Assembly: GCA_022925895.1 (NCBI GenBank)
Contig: JAKSYS010000463.1
Coordinates: 1-50,550 of the forward strand
Direction of reading: 5' to 3'
DNA from: Fragilaria crotonensis
Taxonomy: Eukaryota > Bacillariophyta > Fragilariophyceae > Fragilariales > Fragilariaceae
Length of the DNA: 50,550 nucleotides
Within the stretch, counting starts at the first letter, position 1, and every line of letters starts with the position of its first letter. Position numbers and translations under genes: made by a program. The notes beneath the pieces are model-generated. The model worked only from the letters and a program-made list of their open reading frames with translations, had not been told where the DNA came from and made no database searches. This document shows, in pieces, positions 30,076-42,239 of the stretch.

Positions 30076-32394
30076 TCATGCACTCGCAGCACATTCTGGG
30101 TGCAACTTAGAGAGCCCGTAAAAGTTGAAACCCGAGATAATAAGCTCGGCTTCGCTGTGTCCAGCCTTTCGATAAATCCTGAGTGCTTCCGAGAAAATTT
30201 CGACCAACCTACGTGTGTCGCCTTTCTGCAGATAGGTGTTACCGATGTGGTTCAAAGTCTGAGCAATGGCCACGTCGTCAGCAGAAAGCGTTTGTCTTTG
30301 AATACTAAGTGACTCCTCGAAGTATTCGAGTGCCTGTCCGAGCTCCCCCCGCTGCTGGTGAACTTGTCCAATGTGTACCAACGTCAACACCACGTCGCTG
30401 TGGTTGTGTCCCAACGCTGCGCGTTCGACGCGCAGTGTTTCGCGATAGAACGTCATAGCTTGATCGTCGTTTCCGATCTCAAGGTGGATGGTGGCAATGT
30501 TGTAGAGAATGATTGCGACATCTCTATGGTTCTTTCCCAATATCTTTGTTCGGACGCGCAAGCCTTCCATGAAGCTCTGCATTGCCAAATCGTGAAGTTC
30601 CATTTTGAAAAGAACAAGGCCGACGGAGTTGAGTGTTGACGCCACCTCCAGATGATCATCGCCGTATGCATCCCGTCTGATCCGAAGAGCCTCTTGGTAG
30701 ATATCCAGTGCGCGGTGGTAGTTGCGGTTCTGGTAGTGAATCAATGCGATGCTGGAGAGAGTTACTGAAACATTTGGATGGGCAGCTCCCAGCGATCGTT
30801 TCTGGATTGCGACAGCTTCCTTGTAGAGACGGAGTGCAGATTGAAAGTCACCCCGCAGCTTATAGATTTGTCCAATGTTGGTCAACGTGACAGTGATATT
30901 GGGATGATAGCAGTCAAGCACTGAGCGTTCAACCTCCAGCCCTTGTTTGTACACTTCAATAGCGGCGTCAAAATCACCATTTTCGTAGTACAAGTTTCCA
31001 AGCTTATTCAACGTCGACGCAACTTCAGGATGCTTATCTCCCAGAGCACCACGTCCAACTCGCAGAGCCTCAAGGTACAACTTCGTTGCCTTGTCGTAGC
31101 ACTTCTGCTCATGGTAGATCTGCGCCATGCACTTAAGCATAATGGCGACGTCACGATGATCGTCTCCAAGGCGGGCCTTGGCGATTTTGAGGAACTCTCG
31201 GTACATAGTCATAGCTTGCTTTAGCTCGCCACGTTGATGATGGGTTTGGCCCGCGTTGTAAATGGTAGCGGCAACGTCGAGGTGGTCGTTTCCAAGGCAT
31301 TGTCTTCTGATGAGAAGAGCCTCACTGTAAAGATTCAGGGCTTCGTCGTATTCGCCTTTCATGTAGTGAATGCGACCAATGTTGTTAAGGGTGGTAGCAA
31401 CGTCTCTGTGCTCGTTACCAAGGACTGCGCGCCTAATGGAAAGCGACTCCCGGTACAGCTCCATTGCCTGGTCCGTCTTGGACTTGGGCATATGGAAGTA
31501 GAGGACGCCGAGGCAATTCAATGTCGCTGCAACTTCGAGGCGATACTCGGAGAACGATCCCCTGCCAACATGAAGCGCTTTCGTGTAAGTACGGATAGCT
31601 TCTTCGTAGTTTCCGCCTCTGTACTGCACGTGGCCAATGTTGTGTAATATTGCCATTATACTCAACCCTTGGCTGCGTTTCGTCGGCCCTCCAGACCATT
31701 GAGAGATAGATAGAGATTTGAAGAAGAAATCTAATGCTTGCTCGTCTTCATCCAAACGCATGCACAGCTGTCCGAGATTGTACAGAATGGTTGCGGATGT
31801 ACTGCGGTAGTCATGTTCGTCGTAGATGGTATCGATTATGAGAGGTTCGGTGAAAGTGTGCATTCCCTCGTCATATTCCCCCCTTTGGTAGATGTAAAGA
31901 TTCTTCGAGACGCTCCTGCTTCTTGAAAGGTTTTTTGAAGAGAGACTGAGAGCTGCAGTGGAAAAGAATGCCATGTCGTTGGCCTTATTCAAACACCTGC
32001 GGAAAAATTGTTCCGCTTTCTCATGATCGCCTGCGGCAATCAATGACACCCCCATGTTGTTCATACTCGAGATCGTTGCAAGGCAAGAAGATTCATCATT
32101 TGAAGGGAGGCTGTTAGAGCCTTGTGTTGGAGTGAGAGACATGTGACTGAAGCTCATGGTGTCGAGTGAGGGGAAGTCTTGATGATAGGGCCGAACAATT
32201 GGTTTGAAAGATAGAGTAGACAAATTTGTGTGCTCTGTTGGAAGGGTGGGGGTTCTCCCCATTGATACTGCGATGCATAGTGAAAACCAGTCACGGGTAA
32301 GGGCACTTGATGAAAGACTCCTTACGCGCTCGTGAATGCCCCTACTCATAAGCCCTGTAGAAAATATACTGTATTGTAAGGCCCAGCAGGTCAT
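30076..32394 (-). CDS. Kinesin-light-chain-like TPR protein
   Basis: Intact 772-codon gene, ATG at 32394. From about residue 200 to 750 it is made of about 13 tandem 42-residue tetratricopeptide repeats of the kinesin-light-chain kind, e.g. ATTLNNIGRIHYMKGEYDEA, ASTLNKLGNLYYENGDFDAA and SVTLSSIALIHYQNRNYHRA, each followed by LG..H.DVA. Such arrays are protein-binding scaffolds; no enzyme domain or motor partner is visible. The N-terminal 200 residues are serine-rich and include YIYQRGEYDEGM (168-178), also present in the paralogue at 45283. No membrane segment is seen. It ends FYGLSKLHPECAASA. An internal ATG (MGRTPTLPTEH) could be the real start. Function unknown. Confidence 0.87.
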   Translation of the reverse strand: MTCWALQYSIFSTGLMSRGIHERVRSLSSSALTRDWFSLCIAVSMGRTPTLPTEHTNLSTLSFKPIVRPYHQDFPSLDTMSFSHMSLTPTQGSNSLPSNDESSCLATISSMNNMGVSLIAAGDHEKAEQFFRRCLNKANDMAFFSTAALSLSSKNLSRSRSVSKNLYIYQRGEYDEGMHTFTEPLIIDTIYDEHDYRSTSATILYNLGQLCMRLDEDEQALDFFFKSLSISQWSGGPTKRSQGLSIMAILHNIGHVQYRGGNYEEAIRTYTKALHVGRGSFSEYRLEVAATLNCLGVLYFHMPKSKTDQAMELYRESLSIRRAVLGNEHRDVATTLNNIGRIHYMKGEYDEALNLYSEALLIRRQCLGNDHLDVAATIYNAGQTHHQRGELKQAMTMYREFLKIAKARLGDDHRDVAIMLKCMAQIYHEQKCYDKATKLYLEALRVGRGALGDKHPEVASTLNKLGNLYYENGDFDAAIEVYKQGLEVERSVLDCYHPNITVTLTNIGQIYKLRGDFQSALRLYKEAVAIQKRSLGAAHPNVSVTLSSIALIHYQNRNYHRALDIYQEALRIRRDAYGDDHLEVASTLNSVGLVLFKMELHDLAMQSFMEGLRVRTKILGKNHRDVAIILYNIATIHLEIGNDDQAMTFYRETLRVERAALGHNHSDVVLTLVHIGQVHQQRGELGQALEYFEESLSIQRQTLSADDVAIAQTLNHIGNTYLQKGDTRRLVEIFSEALRIYRKAGHSEAELIISGFNFYGLSKLHPECAASA

Positions 32395-33950
32395 TCCATG
32401 AATGCCTCTCCCATAAATAGAGGATACGAAAACCCTCGATCGTGAATGAAGCGTGATTGTCAGAATTAAACGGACCTGCGACGTTCGAGGAAGAACATAC
32501 GGTTTACCTTATGTCAAAAGTACTTACTAAAAAAGTCAAGATTTGATTCAATCACTGATGATTAGAAAACGTCGAATGTGATTTTCGACTGTCCAATATG
32601 TCATTTCTGAATCGATATGTCTGCCTAGTTATGTCTTAGGGAGTGGACTAATCTACAGTTTGAGACACTTTCACTCCCAGAACGTAATCGATCCAGTACT
32701 CGGTGTACAACCTATACTAGACTCAATTGATACGTCTTGATAGAATTCTAGGTGCTGATGAGGGGCCATTGTCGTAGGAATTACTCAATTGGACAAATTC
32801 GTAAACATGAGATGTAATCTAGACAAAACATGAAACCGCCATTTACCATCGTAATCCCTCCAAACTCTAAATGACCGATGAGCACATTTTATTTCTCGGT
32901 ACGTTTATTAGAAAAAAGTCATAGGCGCATAAGGTTTGTTTCTATCACATTGTTGTTCTTCCTAAGGGCATTTTCATCGAAGGTCGAAACTTCAACAACA
33001 CATGGGTGTATAATTCTTGAAGGGCCATTCTTCGAGGACATAATTGGCATTTTCACTTTATGACATTTCATTCCCTACCAGATTTCAAAGAGTCATTAAT
33101 GACACGGTTAAAAAATTCTCTCTACTGGTAGAAGCCTCAAACTGAAGGAGTCAAAACTGATCCTTCTCCAGTACTCTACGACGTGTAGTAGACCTCATTG
33201 TAGAATGATCGACGAAGAATATATATGTCGGGCCAGCCAGACAACTCCAAATTGAGTTAATTAGGAAGAAGATATTCACTCAAACATCAAAATGGTGCAT
33301 CTTTCAGCCATGTCACAATTGTTCAGCTATGCAGAACAAGAACAACAGCAACAACATTGGATTGTGTGTCAATCTTGAGTAGCAGGGAACGGAGTCGATT
33401 CCAATCGCAGACAGCGAACGTAGACTTTCCCACACCTTTTTTGCTCGCGAGTGGCGCAATTGTTCTTGACTGTTTTGAAAGTGTACAAGGAAGGGGGAAT
33501 GCCTAATGCAGTAAGAATTAGCTAGTGCGCTTATAAAGCAGTTGCACCAATCAAAATCATCCAGAAATGGGGAGGGTTTGTTGCCTTCATCAAGAGCCTT
33601 TGACCTCTTCCAATTTAGCTTGTACAAACAATTTAAAGTTGCAAACTATTGTTCTGCTGTTGGCAAGTGGCCAAAAGTCAAGTACACAGACAATGAGGGC
33701 TATGCATCTATGCAGTATGCAAAGCTAAAGGTTTTATGTCAAGCAAGTTCATCAACAACATGAAAGCAAAGAAGGTACAGGGAAAGATCTCTGATGGAGA
33801 GTTTGACACAATCCTTTTCACTGAACTGTGTCGAATGAAGAAACTGCTGGTCTTATTATAATTTATGACTTACCTAACGCTGTCTCAGAAATTGCAAATG
33901 ATACCTTGTTGAAGGATGCATTGTCTGACCTGGAATAAATACATGGTAAT
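32395..33950. other. Intergenic, TPR upstream region and decayed sequence
   Basis: Upstream region of the minus-strand TPR gene followed by degraded sequence. Short plus-strand frames at 33500-33850 (WPKVKYTDNEGYASMQ; KVQGKISDGEFDTILF) look like broken coding DNA that could belong to the SWIM-finger remnant downstream. No intact gene. Confidence 0.4.
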
Positions 33951-34376
33951 TTGCCGCATTATAGTACGTCAGCTACACAGAAAAGGTTCCATCATCTATT
34001 TTTGGCAGATGTTCAGTGCAATGAAAATGACACAATTGTTGGTATTTGTTGGCAAACAGCCACAATGAGCTTTGACTGGGATACGTGTGCATCATGTATT
34101 TTGGTGGATGTTATGCTGCTGCTTCAAAATCTGTGCAGAAGGGGGAGTAGCAAACATCAAGGTTAAGAAATGATGGTGGGTGTAATATGGCAAGGGAAAT
34201 CATCACAACCTTCGTGTATCATTGATGAATGTAAGTGTTCATGCAATATGCACTGCAGGCATCTCTTTGCTTGTCGCCAGCAATCATTTCAGTTGGATCT
34301 ACTAGGCCATCCAACATTTCATGCAAGGCCACTGTCTGTGTTTACTCCAAAGGCAGAGTTTACCAATGTTTTTTGA
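33951..34376 (+). pseudogene. SWIM zinc-finger remnant, possibly MULE-like
   Basis: A short frame at 34170-34376 contains CIIDECKCSCNMHCRHLFACRQ, matching the C-x-C-x(n)-C-x-H SWIM zinc-finger pattern. SWIM fingers are common at the C-terminus of MULE-type transposases. The frame before it (33951-34166: FHHLFLADVQCNENDTIVGIC) reads like coding DNA but is separated by a stop. No DDE residues can be placed. It could equally be a host SWIM protein remnant. Confidence 0.4.
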
Positions 34377-37300
34377 TGTGGATCATCGACAAGGATACAT
34401 ATATCATTAGTATTGGTTATAAGATAGTACTCAGAGTACTTGGACATTTGTATGAGGGTGCTATTTTGAATGGTCAAAGTGTTACAGAGCAGCAGTCTTT
34501 CAGTATCATTGACATTGGCAATGAGGATACAGAAAATGATGTTCTTGACTCTGGTAATTTGAACAAGTAATGAAGAAGAATGTGACCTATTGTGCATGAC
34601 TTCACAGATGTTATGAGTAGTGTTGTGAACCTTCCATTAAGTCTCCCCAGCAAAAGATTTGCATTGCAAATGCTAGGGGTCTGACTATGCATGCAAGATG
34701 CCCTGAGTATCATGTCTGATGCAAGTGGTTACCAGCCAACCATCTGAGCCTCTCCATCCATGCATGTTTGGCAGCGTTTGGGCCAAATTCTGAGTACGGG
34801 AGAAAAGGCATTGTCCTGCTGTTTGTATGCTATCATATTAACGGTGCATAGTTGTTTTGGCGTCATGTCCTTAAACCGATTCTCCATATGGAACCAACCA
34901 ACAATCATCCAGGCCACCAACAACAAACACTTCACAGAACAGTCATGACAATGGCAACACCACCAGTGGAGACATCTCCAACTTGCATCGAGGAGATTAA
35001 TGTTTATTGACACCTGAATCAGCGAGATGCCTTGCCTTTTTGCTCAGTAGTACCAAGGAAATTTGGAAGTTGCTTAAAGTCAATGCTGTCCATCAAGCCA
35101 TCATCCTCAAAGCATCTCATTACAGCAATGTCTGCTGGATCAACAACATCAGCTTCAAAAGCCGACGGTGCATGCTGACAGAAGGAGGGGCTCATCGATT
35201 GGCCCAAAATGATATCCGTGAGGTTCAGCATTAGTAATGTGTTCCGGGAGCATTTCCAAAATTGATGAAAGGTTCAGCAGATCATAACAAAAATTTCTTA
35301 AAAGTGTTAATGGAATCAATGAACAATATAGTAGTGCCACAAAGTCTCACATCGCTAGGGTTGTGCTGATAACAACCCTTCTTCCTGGTGACAGCCTCAC
35401 AGAAACTACCAGGCAGCCACAAATGACAAGCTTGTCACCAACAGAGCCAGCATTGCTTTGCTCTTGTGATGGGAGGAATTTGCAGAGCAAGGGATCAGGA
35501 CGTTTTTGAAGTTCTCAAGAATGCGGATATCCTCCTTTGTATTTTCCTTGTTATCAGTAGTATAGTAGCTAATTATCACCACTATCACGGGGTATAAACC
35601 CAATGATTAGTTTTGTTTAATTTTATTTATTACCACTATCACAATGGTTGTCCGCATTGTCTGCCATCCTCGCAGCCCTGATTCTCTCCTTTCTATTAGC
35701 ACAGCATACTTTCCCCCTGGTGAGCTGCTGTTGCAGCGGGTCTTGTTTCTCTTCTTTGCCGCCAATTTCTGTTTTGTCGGTGGTGCATTCCTTACACTTT
35801 GAGGCTGCCCTCACCGGATAAGCCATCGGCAATAGCCCCCTGTTGAGAACAGCAGTGCAAATTGAAGAGGTCTGCCGCTTGGCATCACGGTCACGTAGTG
35901 GGTCTGGATGAACATCATACCACCAAAGCCACCCACACGTACGCAGAAGAATCCCTCCTCTCTTCACAACCAATACAAGTCAAGAGTCAATTCCTGTCGC
36001 CTGCCTAGCCTGATCACAACCACTTCATGCATGTCAGCGCGGAACGGCATCAAGCAGCTATCACCAACCAGGTAGTTGACAGTCATTAACAGCCATTCCT
36101 CGTTGCCTGGCCTGAGCAAACTACCACTTGCCAACACAACTCAAGAGTCAATTCCTCATTGCCTATGACTCAATAGCCACCAATGCGTTATGTTTTGTGG
36201 TCCGCCAATAATCATCGCCATGGACAAGGAGGGTAAAGTGACATGATGTGGAGTGATTTTCAGGTATTGTTTTATCTTTTCTTTGTCACATGTATGGGTG
36301 AGCCTGATTGTTGATGGTTCAATCGTATGATAGCGCTTTAAATCTCACGATTTGATTTGGTGAGCCAATGAGAAGAAAGAGCAAAATGTGATGCATCGTC
36401 ACAACATTGGCACCATAGTAACCAAATACAATCCAGGTGGAAAGAAATCCATTGGCAGCCACTGGCATGTCCAATATGTGCTTGCATTCCAAGCAAATAG
36501 CAAGTTTATGACAACTCAAAACTTCTGTTAGTATGGTCTTTTACTCGATATTTGTCGGCACGACTGCCATTGAAATGTTGAAGCAAGCTCTTAATCCATC
36601 TGATAGTAGATGTACTTCAACTGCCTTTGCTCTAAGGTCTACTATGCTTGTTGGTGTTCTGACATCCATCACTTGATACTTCTGGTAAGCCGTAACTACT
36701 AGTCATTTGGTTATGGTCATTGCAATTTGCAATACTGTACGCTGCTGATTGTCAATGGCGGTGTTGCTGTACTCACAACAATATTTGAATCCGTTTGGCT
36801 GCCTTGCTTTCTGGGCAAACCATACATCGGGGTGTTTTCAAAATTTGAATGCCATGCTGGCATACTCCTCTCCCCTTGATTTGCATTTGTAAATGGGCTT
36901 GATAAATAACACTAAGCTTGTTGTGCATGTCATGGTCTCAAATTCAACTTCCAGCTATGCTACATAGCTTTTGACATCATCTGAGGGCACAGGCATGAGC
37001 TTGAGAAGTATATTCGAGAAAAGTTAGTTCCGTACAGACATACAATTTTCCTAGTAGTATTGCTTAACTTAAAAGCTCGGTGCACTGAGAGTAAATAGCT
37101 TGTATTGTGAATGTAATACTGCATAAAGTAAGGCGGAGGGATGCTTAAACAGAGGAATCTGAGCTTTTTGCTATCACTCTGAGGACAATAATGTGTAATA
37201 TATTAATCAAATGCTCATTAAAGTGCAATACAATATCAGAAAGGCGTACATTAAACCTGCTGCCGCAAAGAGATTTGTCGCGTCCACTGTTGCGGCATTG

Positions 37301-37801
37301 CTGACAACATTGATGCAACTCTTTGTAGAAGGTCATACCCCCGCCTGCCTGAGCTGCAGTTGAATGCTTTTTGCGATCGGCTTCAGAAAACTCTTTGCCT
37401 AATGACCAGCCAACCACTCCTACCTCCATTTCTTGTTTATGTTTGAGGTGCAAAAGGGTGTATTGTGGAATCTGCATCAGTGTATTTGAAATCATGAGCT
37501 TGGAAACATCATAGCATATGCGGAGGATTACAGATACAGTGCACAGCATTCCGGCATGCTTGCTTCATCATTGTCAATCCACTGATTCAAAACCTGCAAG
37601 ATTGGATAGTGTTAAATTACACATTGTACCAACATACCAACATACCTGTTTTTCAGTGCGTAGAATCCTGCCATCCATCGCCACAATGTATTGACTAAAA
37701 CCAAAATCTATAAAGGCGTCATCACTCATGGACAACACATGGTTTGCAACGGCTCTGATATCGTTGGTCATTCAAAACACTTTCATGGTTTTGTTGTAAG
37801 C
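34377..37801. other. Gene-poor decayed region
   Basis: No supported gene. Many short broken frames exist on both strands. The minus strand at 36500-36960 reads as fragments such as TAYQKYQVMDVRTPTSIVDL with stops between, which look like an old coding relic I cannot name. Confidence 0.4.
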
Positions 37802-38279
37802 AGGCCGTTCCTTATAGTGCTACAAAACTGAATCAAGACTGGTCGGAGAAACGTTTCTGTTGATGTTTTGTGGGATCTGCAATTTTCGTCTCCAACAGTT
37901 GTCAACAAAAACAAAACGTTTTGTCAGATCCAGCAATGAGGAAATGATATACTTCGTGCAAGCATATCTTGGAGACACTTTTTGTCCAAAAGATCACGAT
38001 CAATGACCCTTCAATTGTTGACTGTCTTCTGACAGTGCAAAATTGGAATGAATGGAGGTGGTTGGGTTTTACGCAGAATCAGGCATCCGAAACGTTTTTG
38101 TTTCTGTTTTGTCTTGTTCGTGAGCTCATGTCTATGGGAGATGGGTTATTGTTTTGGGCTTGACAAAAGTAAACATACAAATGTCGAGTTTTGTTGCCGT
38201 AAGGGACGACTGTTTAAGAAAACAGAAACAAAAGTGGAGTTTTGTTTCTGTTTTGTCGCACTGCTGTATGAAACGGCCT
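37802..38279. repeat. MITE-like element with imperfect terminal inverted repeats
   Basis: The left end reads AGGCCGTTCCTTATAGTGC then TACAAAAC. The reverse complement of the right end reads AGGCCGTTTCATACAGCAG then TGCGACAAAAC. They align with a 3-base gap and few mismatches over about 28 bases. The interior is non-coding and has repeated (G)TTTTGTTTCTGTTTTGTC segments in both orientations. A TAAG/TTA flank hints at a short target duplication, but this is not certain. At 478 bp with no transposase it fits a non-autonomous element. Confidence 0.6.
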
Positions 38280-40711
38280 TATCCCACCACTGGTGCTGGT
38301 GTGAAGTGATCAAGCAATTCCAATAAAAGGCACAGTTGCTTCCTATTTTTAATACTAAAGCAATGTCCTATGCATAGATCTTTCCTTGTGCCATCTATCA
38401 CATGATACATTGATTCACTTCCTCAAATGTTTTGGACTCCTGACTCACGCAAATGCAACACATCATAAGTAGGCTGTTTGACATGATCTCAAGCATTTGC
38501 AATGTCCACACCTTCTCATCTTGGATTCAGACTTTCATGCAATGGTTACAATGATCTGTGTGCTTCTTGACATGACAATGTCAAGCTTGTTCAATCATAC
38601 GGCCATGGTCAAGTTTTCTGTACTGTTCCTCTCAAAATGATTGATAAGGAAGGTTTCAAGTTTGGCAGGGTAGTAGTCTGACGCCATTGCTGTGACTGGG
38701 ATTTTCTCTCAGCCAGACAGTGCATGTGTTTCATGTTCCGGTAAGGCAAATGCAACTCTGATGCTTCTCCTCTCGCTCCTACATGATGGCCCCATTCCAG
38801 TCATTTGATTTTTACTCCTGTGCCACCGATGGTTTTTGATTGAGCTAGTGAACGGGACGATTCTGCATTGTTTGGTGCACTTTAGATGGCACGAGGGCGA
38901 TTTTTTGGTATCGTCGTTTCTTTGCCATCTCACAATATTCGTATAAAGAACCCATACCCGCTAGCCAAAAGGCTGGTCTGGACTGCTTAGCTGTTCTGTT
39001 TCACAAACACATTGCCAAACATACCACAAGACACAAGAATGCATATTTACTCGCTTTTTTAGCAAGCCATGATGAAGATGTAGCATGTCGTGGATTTGTC
39101 TCAACAGCAAACCCATACATATACCTAATTGACTCCTGGCTGGCTCTTGTTGGGCAACTTTTGAAGAAATGCCATGATTTGAATCCTGGCTGACTCATGA
39201 CAGATACAATCAGAGTACCCAGCAGAAGCAAAAGGCAATTTTTTTAGAATGAATAACAATATGAGCCGTGGGAGCAGAATTTCAAGATACAATGTTGGTG
39301 CTCAACTTTGATATCAGTCTTTGTACAATAAGGATTGGTCTGATGATTCAGAATACTTTTCCCAATTTTACTTCTTTGTTGATAATTGGACATGGTTAGG
39401 TAATAAAGGACACTGATATATTGCATCTTCTGCTGCATGCTCTCCTCATTGTAAGCAAATGTGTCCACATTGGCATTACCGCCACCACCACCAGCCAACA
39501 ATGCACACCTTCTCATCCTTCAAAAAGTCCAATGCAATCAATACTGTTATTCTTATAAGCCTTGTTGAACACATGATACTACGATACTACCTGTGTCGCT
39601 ATACCAGCCCATTGGTGACACAAATTTCATTGAGAAATTGCTAGCACGCGGTTATCACGACGGCATTCCCGGGGTCATCTGGAGAGTGACACCACAATGC
39701 CCGAGAGATGATTCCTATTTCTCGATTGACAAAAAAACAACCATCTACTGTCAAAGATGATTGACAGCCGAGGAAGATTTTCCCAAAGAATGGAAGCAGC
39801 TAGTAGCTACACGATGAAAAGACTACTACAGTACTCTTTCCTGCAGATCTGCAGTTAATTAACAATTACGGTATGGCTGGGTACGCAGCGGAGCGAATAA
39901 GCAAGTTAGGGCAAGCCTTGCTAGTAGAGCTACTAGTATGCTAGTTTCTTGCCTTCTCCGCCGATGTCTCCACCACGTCGAACATCGTGCTTCATTAACA
40001 TTTTGACCTGCACCATCGAGGATTATCTTGTGATTGAAGACGCTGCCTGCCTCCTGCGTGCTGCATGGATAGCTCATACGAATGAACATGAGCAAAATCT
40101 CCGTCCCTTGCGTTCTTCAAATACTATGATGAGAATTGTGAAGGGTACTGTGCGTACAAGCCACAACATGGTCCTGCAGTTGAAGGATACTATTGATGTT
40201 TTAAAGGTCATGCATCCATCAATCGACTTATTTTTTTGTTAGATCAAAGTTCAGGTCATTGAAACAACGACCAGATGGCTTGAATCAACACAGAATGAAG
40301 AACCGATTGTTTGGAGGTAAGAACACAGGAGCTATGCATAATGCAATCATAAAGCAGGAAGAGGGTTACCTTTTCCCTTGCTTCTTGAATACTGGAACCA
40401 GAAGCCACTCAGTCTCTCATGTTTTCTCAATCAGACACTGGTCCATTCTGAATGTCCGAGAAAGTGAGGAATGAAGGACAAACACAAAATGACAAGCAGT
40501 GTGACACCACAACCGACGTCAACCAGAAGACACCACCAGTGTTGATACTTTCACTAAACAACAATGGCATCTCACACACGCAAGGGAAAACACGAGACAA
40601 CTGAAGGAGCTTTGCGCCAAGCATGGAATTCCAATGTTCAAAACACTTGTGAATGCAGTTGAGAGGAACTGTTGTTCTGAGTTCTTGGACTTGAACTGCA
40701 AGGCAGGGGTA
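38280..40711. other. Gene-poor region
   Basis: No gene supported. It contains CTAG/TAGTAG-rich stretches near 39770-39950 and short unsupported frames. Confidence 0.4.
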
Positions 40712-40725
40712 TAAATAGACCAACA
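40712..40725. repeat. Left target-site duplication of SINE
   Basis: TAAATAGACCAACA, exactly repeated at 40957-40970. Confidence 0.85.
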
Positions 40726-40956
40726 AGTAGGGGCATGGCGTATAGTTTAGCTAGTTGGCTACACCTACAATGTTTGGTATGCCTCAGTGGTGAGGTCGAG
40801 GGTTTGATCCCCGAGAAAAGCTGAAAACCTATTAATTCATGATCCTTATCCCTCACAGTCTTTGTGGATGAGCCGGGGAACGCTACAAATCTGGTCCTTT
40901 CTTGATAAAAGTACTGTAATGTTGTAAAGCTTCTAATTAGTTCAAATTTATTTATT
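40726..40956 (+). mobile_element. tRNA-derived SINE
   Basis: A 231-bp insertion between perfect 14-bp direct repeats. Its head looks like a degenerate tRNA: TATAGTTTAGCTAGTTGGC resembles the D-arm and internal A box, and GAGGTCGAGGGTTTGATCCC resembles the T-arm and B box, with a T-stem pairing at four of five positions. These would form an RNA polymerase III promoter. A non-tRNA body follows, and the 3' end is AT-rich (ATTTATTTATTT). It has no coding capacity and would move using a LINE's machinery. The tRNA species of origin was not determined. Confidence 0.75.
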
Positions 40957-40970
40957 TAAATAGACCAACA
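40957..40970. repeat. Right target-site duplication of SINE
   Basis: TAAATAGACCAACA, identical to 40712-40725. Confidence 0.85.
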
Positions 40971-41619
40971 TGGAGAACAAAAGTGAGCTGGTGGATATAT
41001 GTACACAGCGCAACGTTGAAACAAACAAGATCATTGAATAATCACAGAACAAGCAAGGTTGCTTGGGAGGGAAAAGCAAAAGGCAGCGACGGCAGATTGA
41101 TGGCGGAAACTTGAAGCATTATTCTTTCACTGTGAAAAAGGAAAAGGCATGCTTGACACTCGTACCAGCATGAGGAGGGGATGTTGCAACACATTGCAAG
41201 TTGTCTTGTTTGAGTCAAAGTCATCTTGACACCAAAGTGTCATGCTGAGGCAAGGGTATTGAATACCTCTGGGGCCAGGCAAAGGGTACATACATAAGCC
41301 TGTTGCTCACCTAAAACAAAGGAAAAGACAACTTCAAGGCAAGCATTCTTTATTGTCTGTCAGAAAAGGCGATCACAGAAGACAAAGTCAGAAAATTTGG
41401 GGAGCGAGCTCTAGAATATCTTCTTGGCATATCATGCACTAGATACAAATCAATTGGATGAACAGACTCAAAATGATTATAAACAATGCATTGTCTGGTG
41501 GAAGTGGACAAGCTGATCAACAGCTTCAAGACTCACCATTGTGCTTTGGACTTCAATTACAGGTTCGTCATGGAAATGACATTATTATGGCATCCAATTT
41601 TTATCGGATATTGACCCGC
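40971..41619. other. Gene-poor region
   Basis: No gene or recognised repeat. Confidence 0.4.
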
Positions 41620-41657
41620 CCTCCCTTAATACAGTGTATTCCACTTAATAAGGGAGG
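41620..41657. repeat. Hairpin CCTCCCTTA...TAAGGGAGG
   Basis: Perfect 9-bp inverted arms (41620-41628 and 41649-41657) around a 20-base centre containing TA-CAGTGTATTCCACTTAA. The sequence from CAGTG rightward resembles pogo/Tigger-type transposon termini flanked by TA, so it may be a transposon end. Confidence 0.55.
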
Positions 41658-42239
41658 TTTTTTCAAAATAGCGTTCCTTTTGGACTTCATCTTCTCGAAA
41701 CAAATGTTTCCGTAGACTTTTATTTTTGACATAATCATACGTTCGTGATTGAAAGATGCGTCATTTTGAAGCGACAGATGTTGAGATATGATCTTTCGAA
41801 CTTCAGCTGAGAACTGAGATTTTTGTCATTAATTTTTTTCACATGCCAAGATGCAGTACACCGCACGTGCCCTTAGCGTAGAGCGATACAGTATACTATA
41901 ATTACTAGTATCCAGTACTACAATACAATGGCCATGTATAGTACTTGGATATACCGGTAGGCTAGTAATACCATAGTACAGTGCAACAATAGAGCACTGA
42001 TCCTGTACAACAGTACTACAACCATACAACAGTAGAATGAGAACTGGTTGACAACTCCTGGAGACTCACTGAGTCTCCTAGACAATGAAAAGAGAACAGT
42101 CCAATCCCATCAGGATGGGACTGCTCTCTGGGTTTTTAAACTAGTCTCATAACTTTAGTAATCTACAACTTATCACTCCTTAAAAACTAGCTACAAATTA
42201 CTTTAATAAAAACTGATTACTTCGCGCATAGGGCACAAG
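41658..42239. other. TAC-rich tract and two hairpins upstream of PiggyBac remnant
   Basis: 41860-42020 is rich in GTAC/CTAG words. Two hairpins follow: 42060-42078 (GGAGACT...AGTCTCC, perfect 7 bp) and 42091-42129 (AGAGAACAGTCC against GGACTGCTCTCT, 11 of 12, with an inner CCCATC/GATGGG stem), followed by a short T-run. No gene. Confidence 0.5.

Noticed and set aside
35623-35973. Cys-containing minus-strand frame as a transposase zinc tail
   Set aside because: The cysteines do not fit a known finger spacing and no neighbouring transposase motif is seen.
37145-37549. 134-codon minus-strand frame as a gene
   Set aside because: No recognisable motif, start context or neighbour; likely chance in decayed DNA.
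40736-40820. A functional tRNA gene
   Set aside because: The arms are degenerate, no proper anticodon stem or acceptor pairing is seen, and target duplications show it is part of a SINE.
42091-42129. Rho-independent terminator
   Set aside because: The stem-loop and T-run fit by form, but the organism is eukaryotic and no gene ends there.
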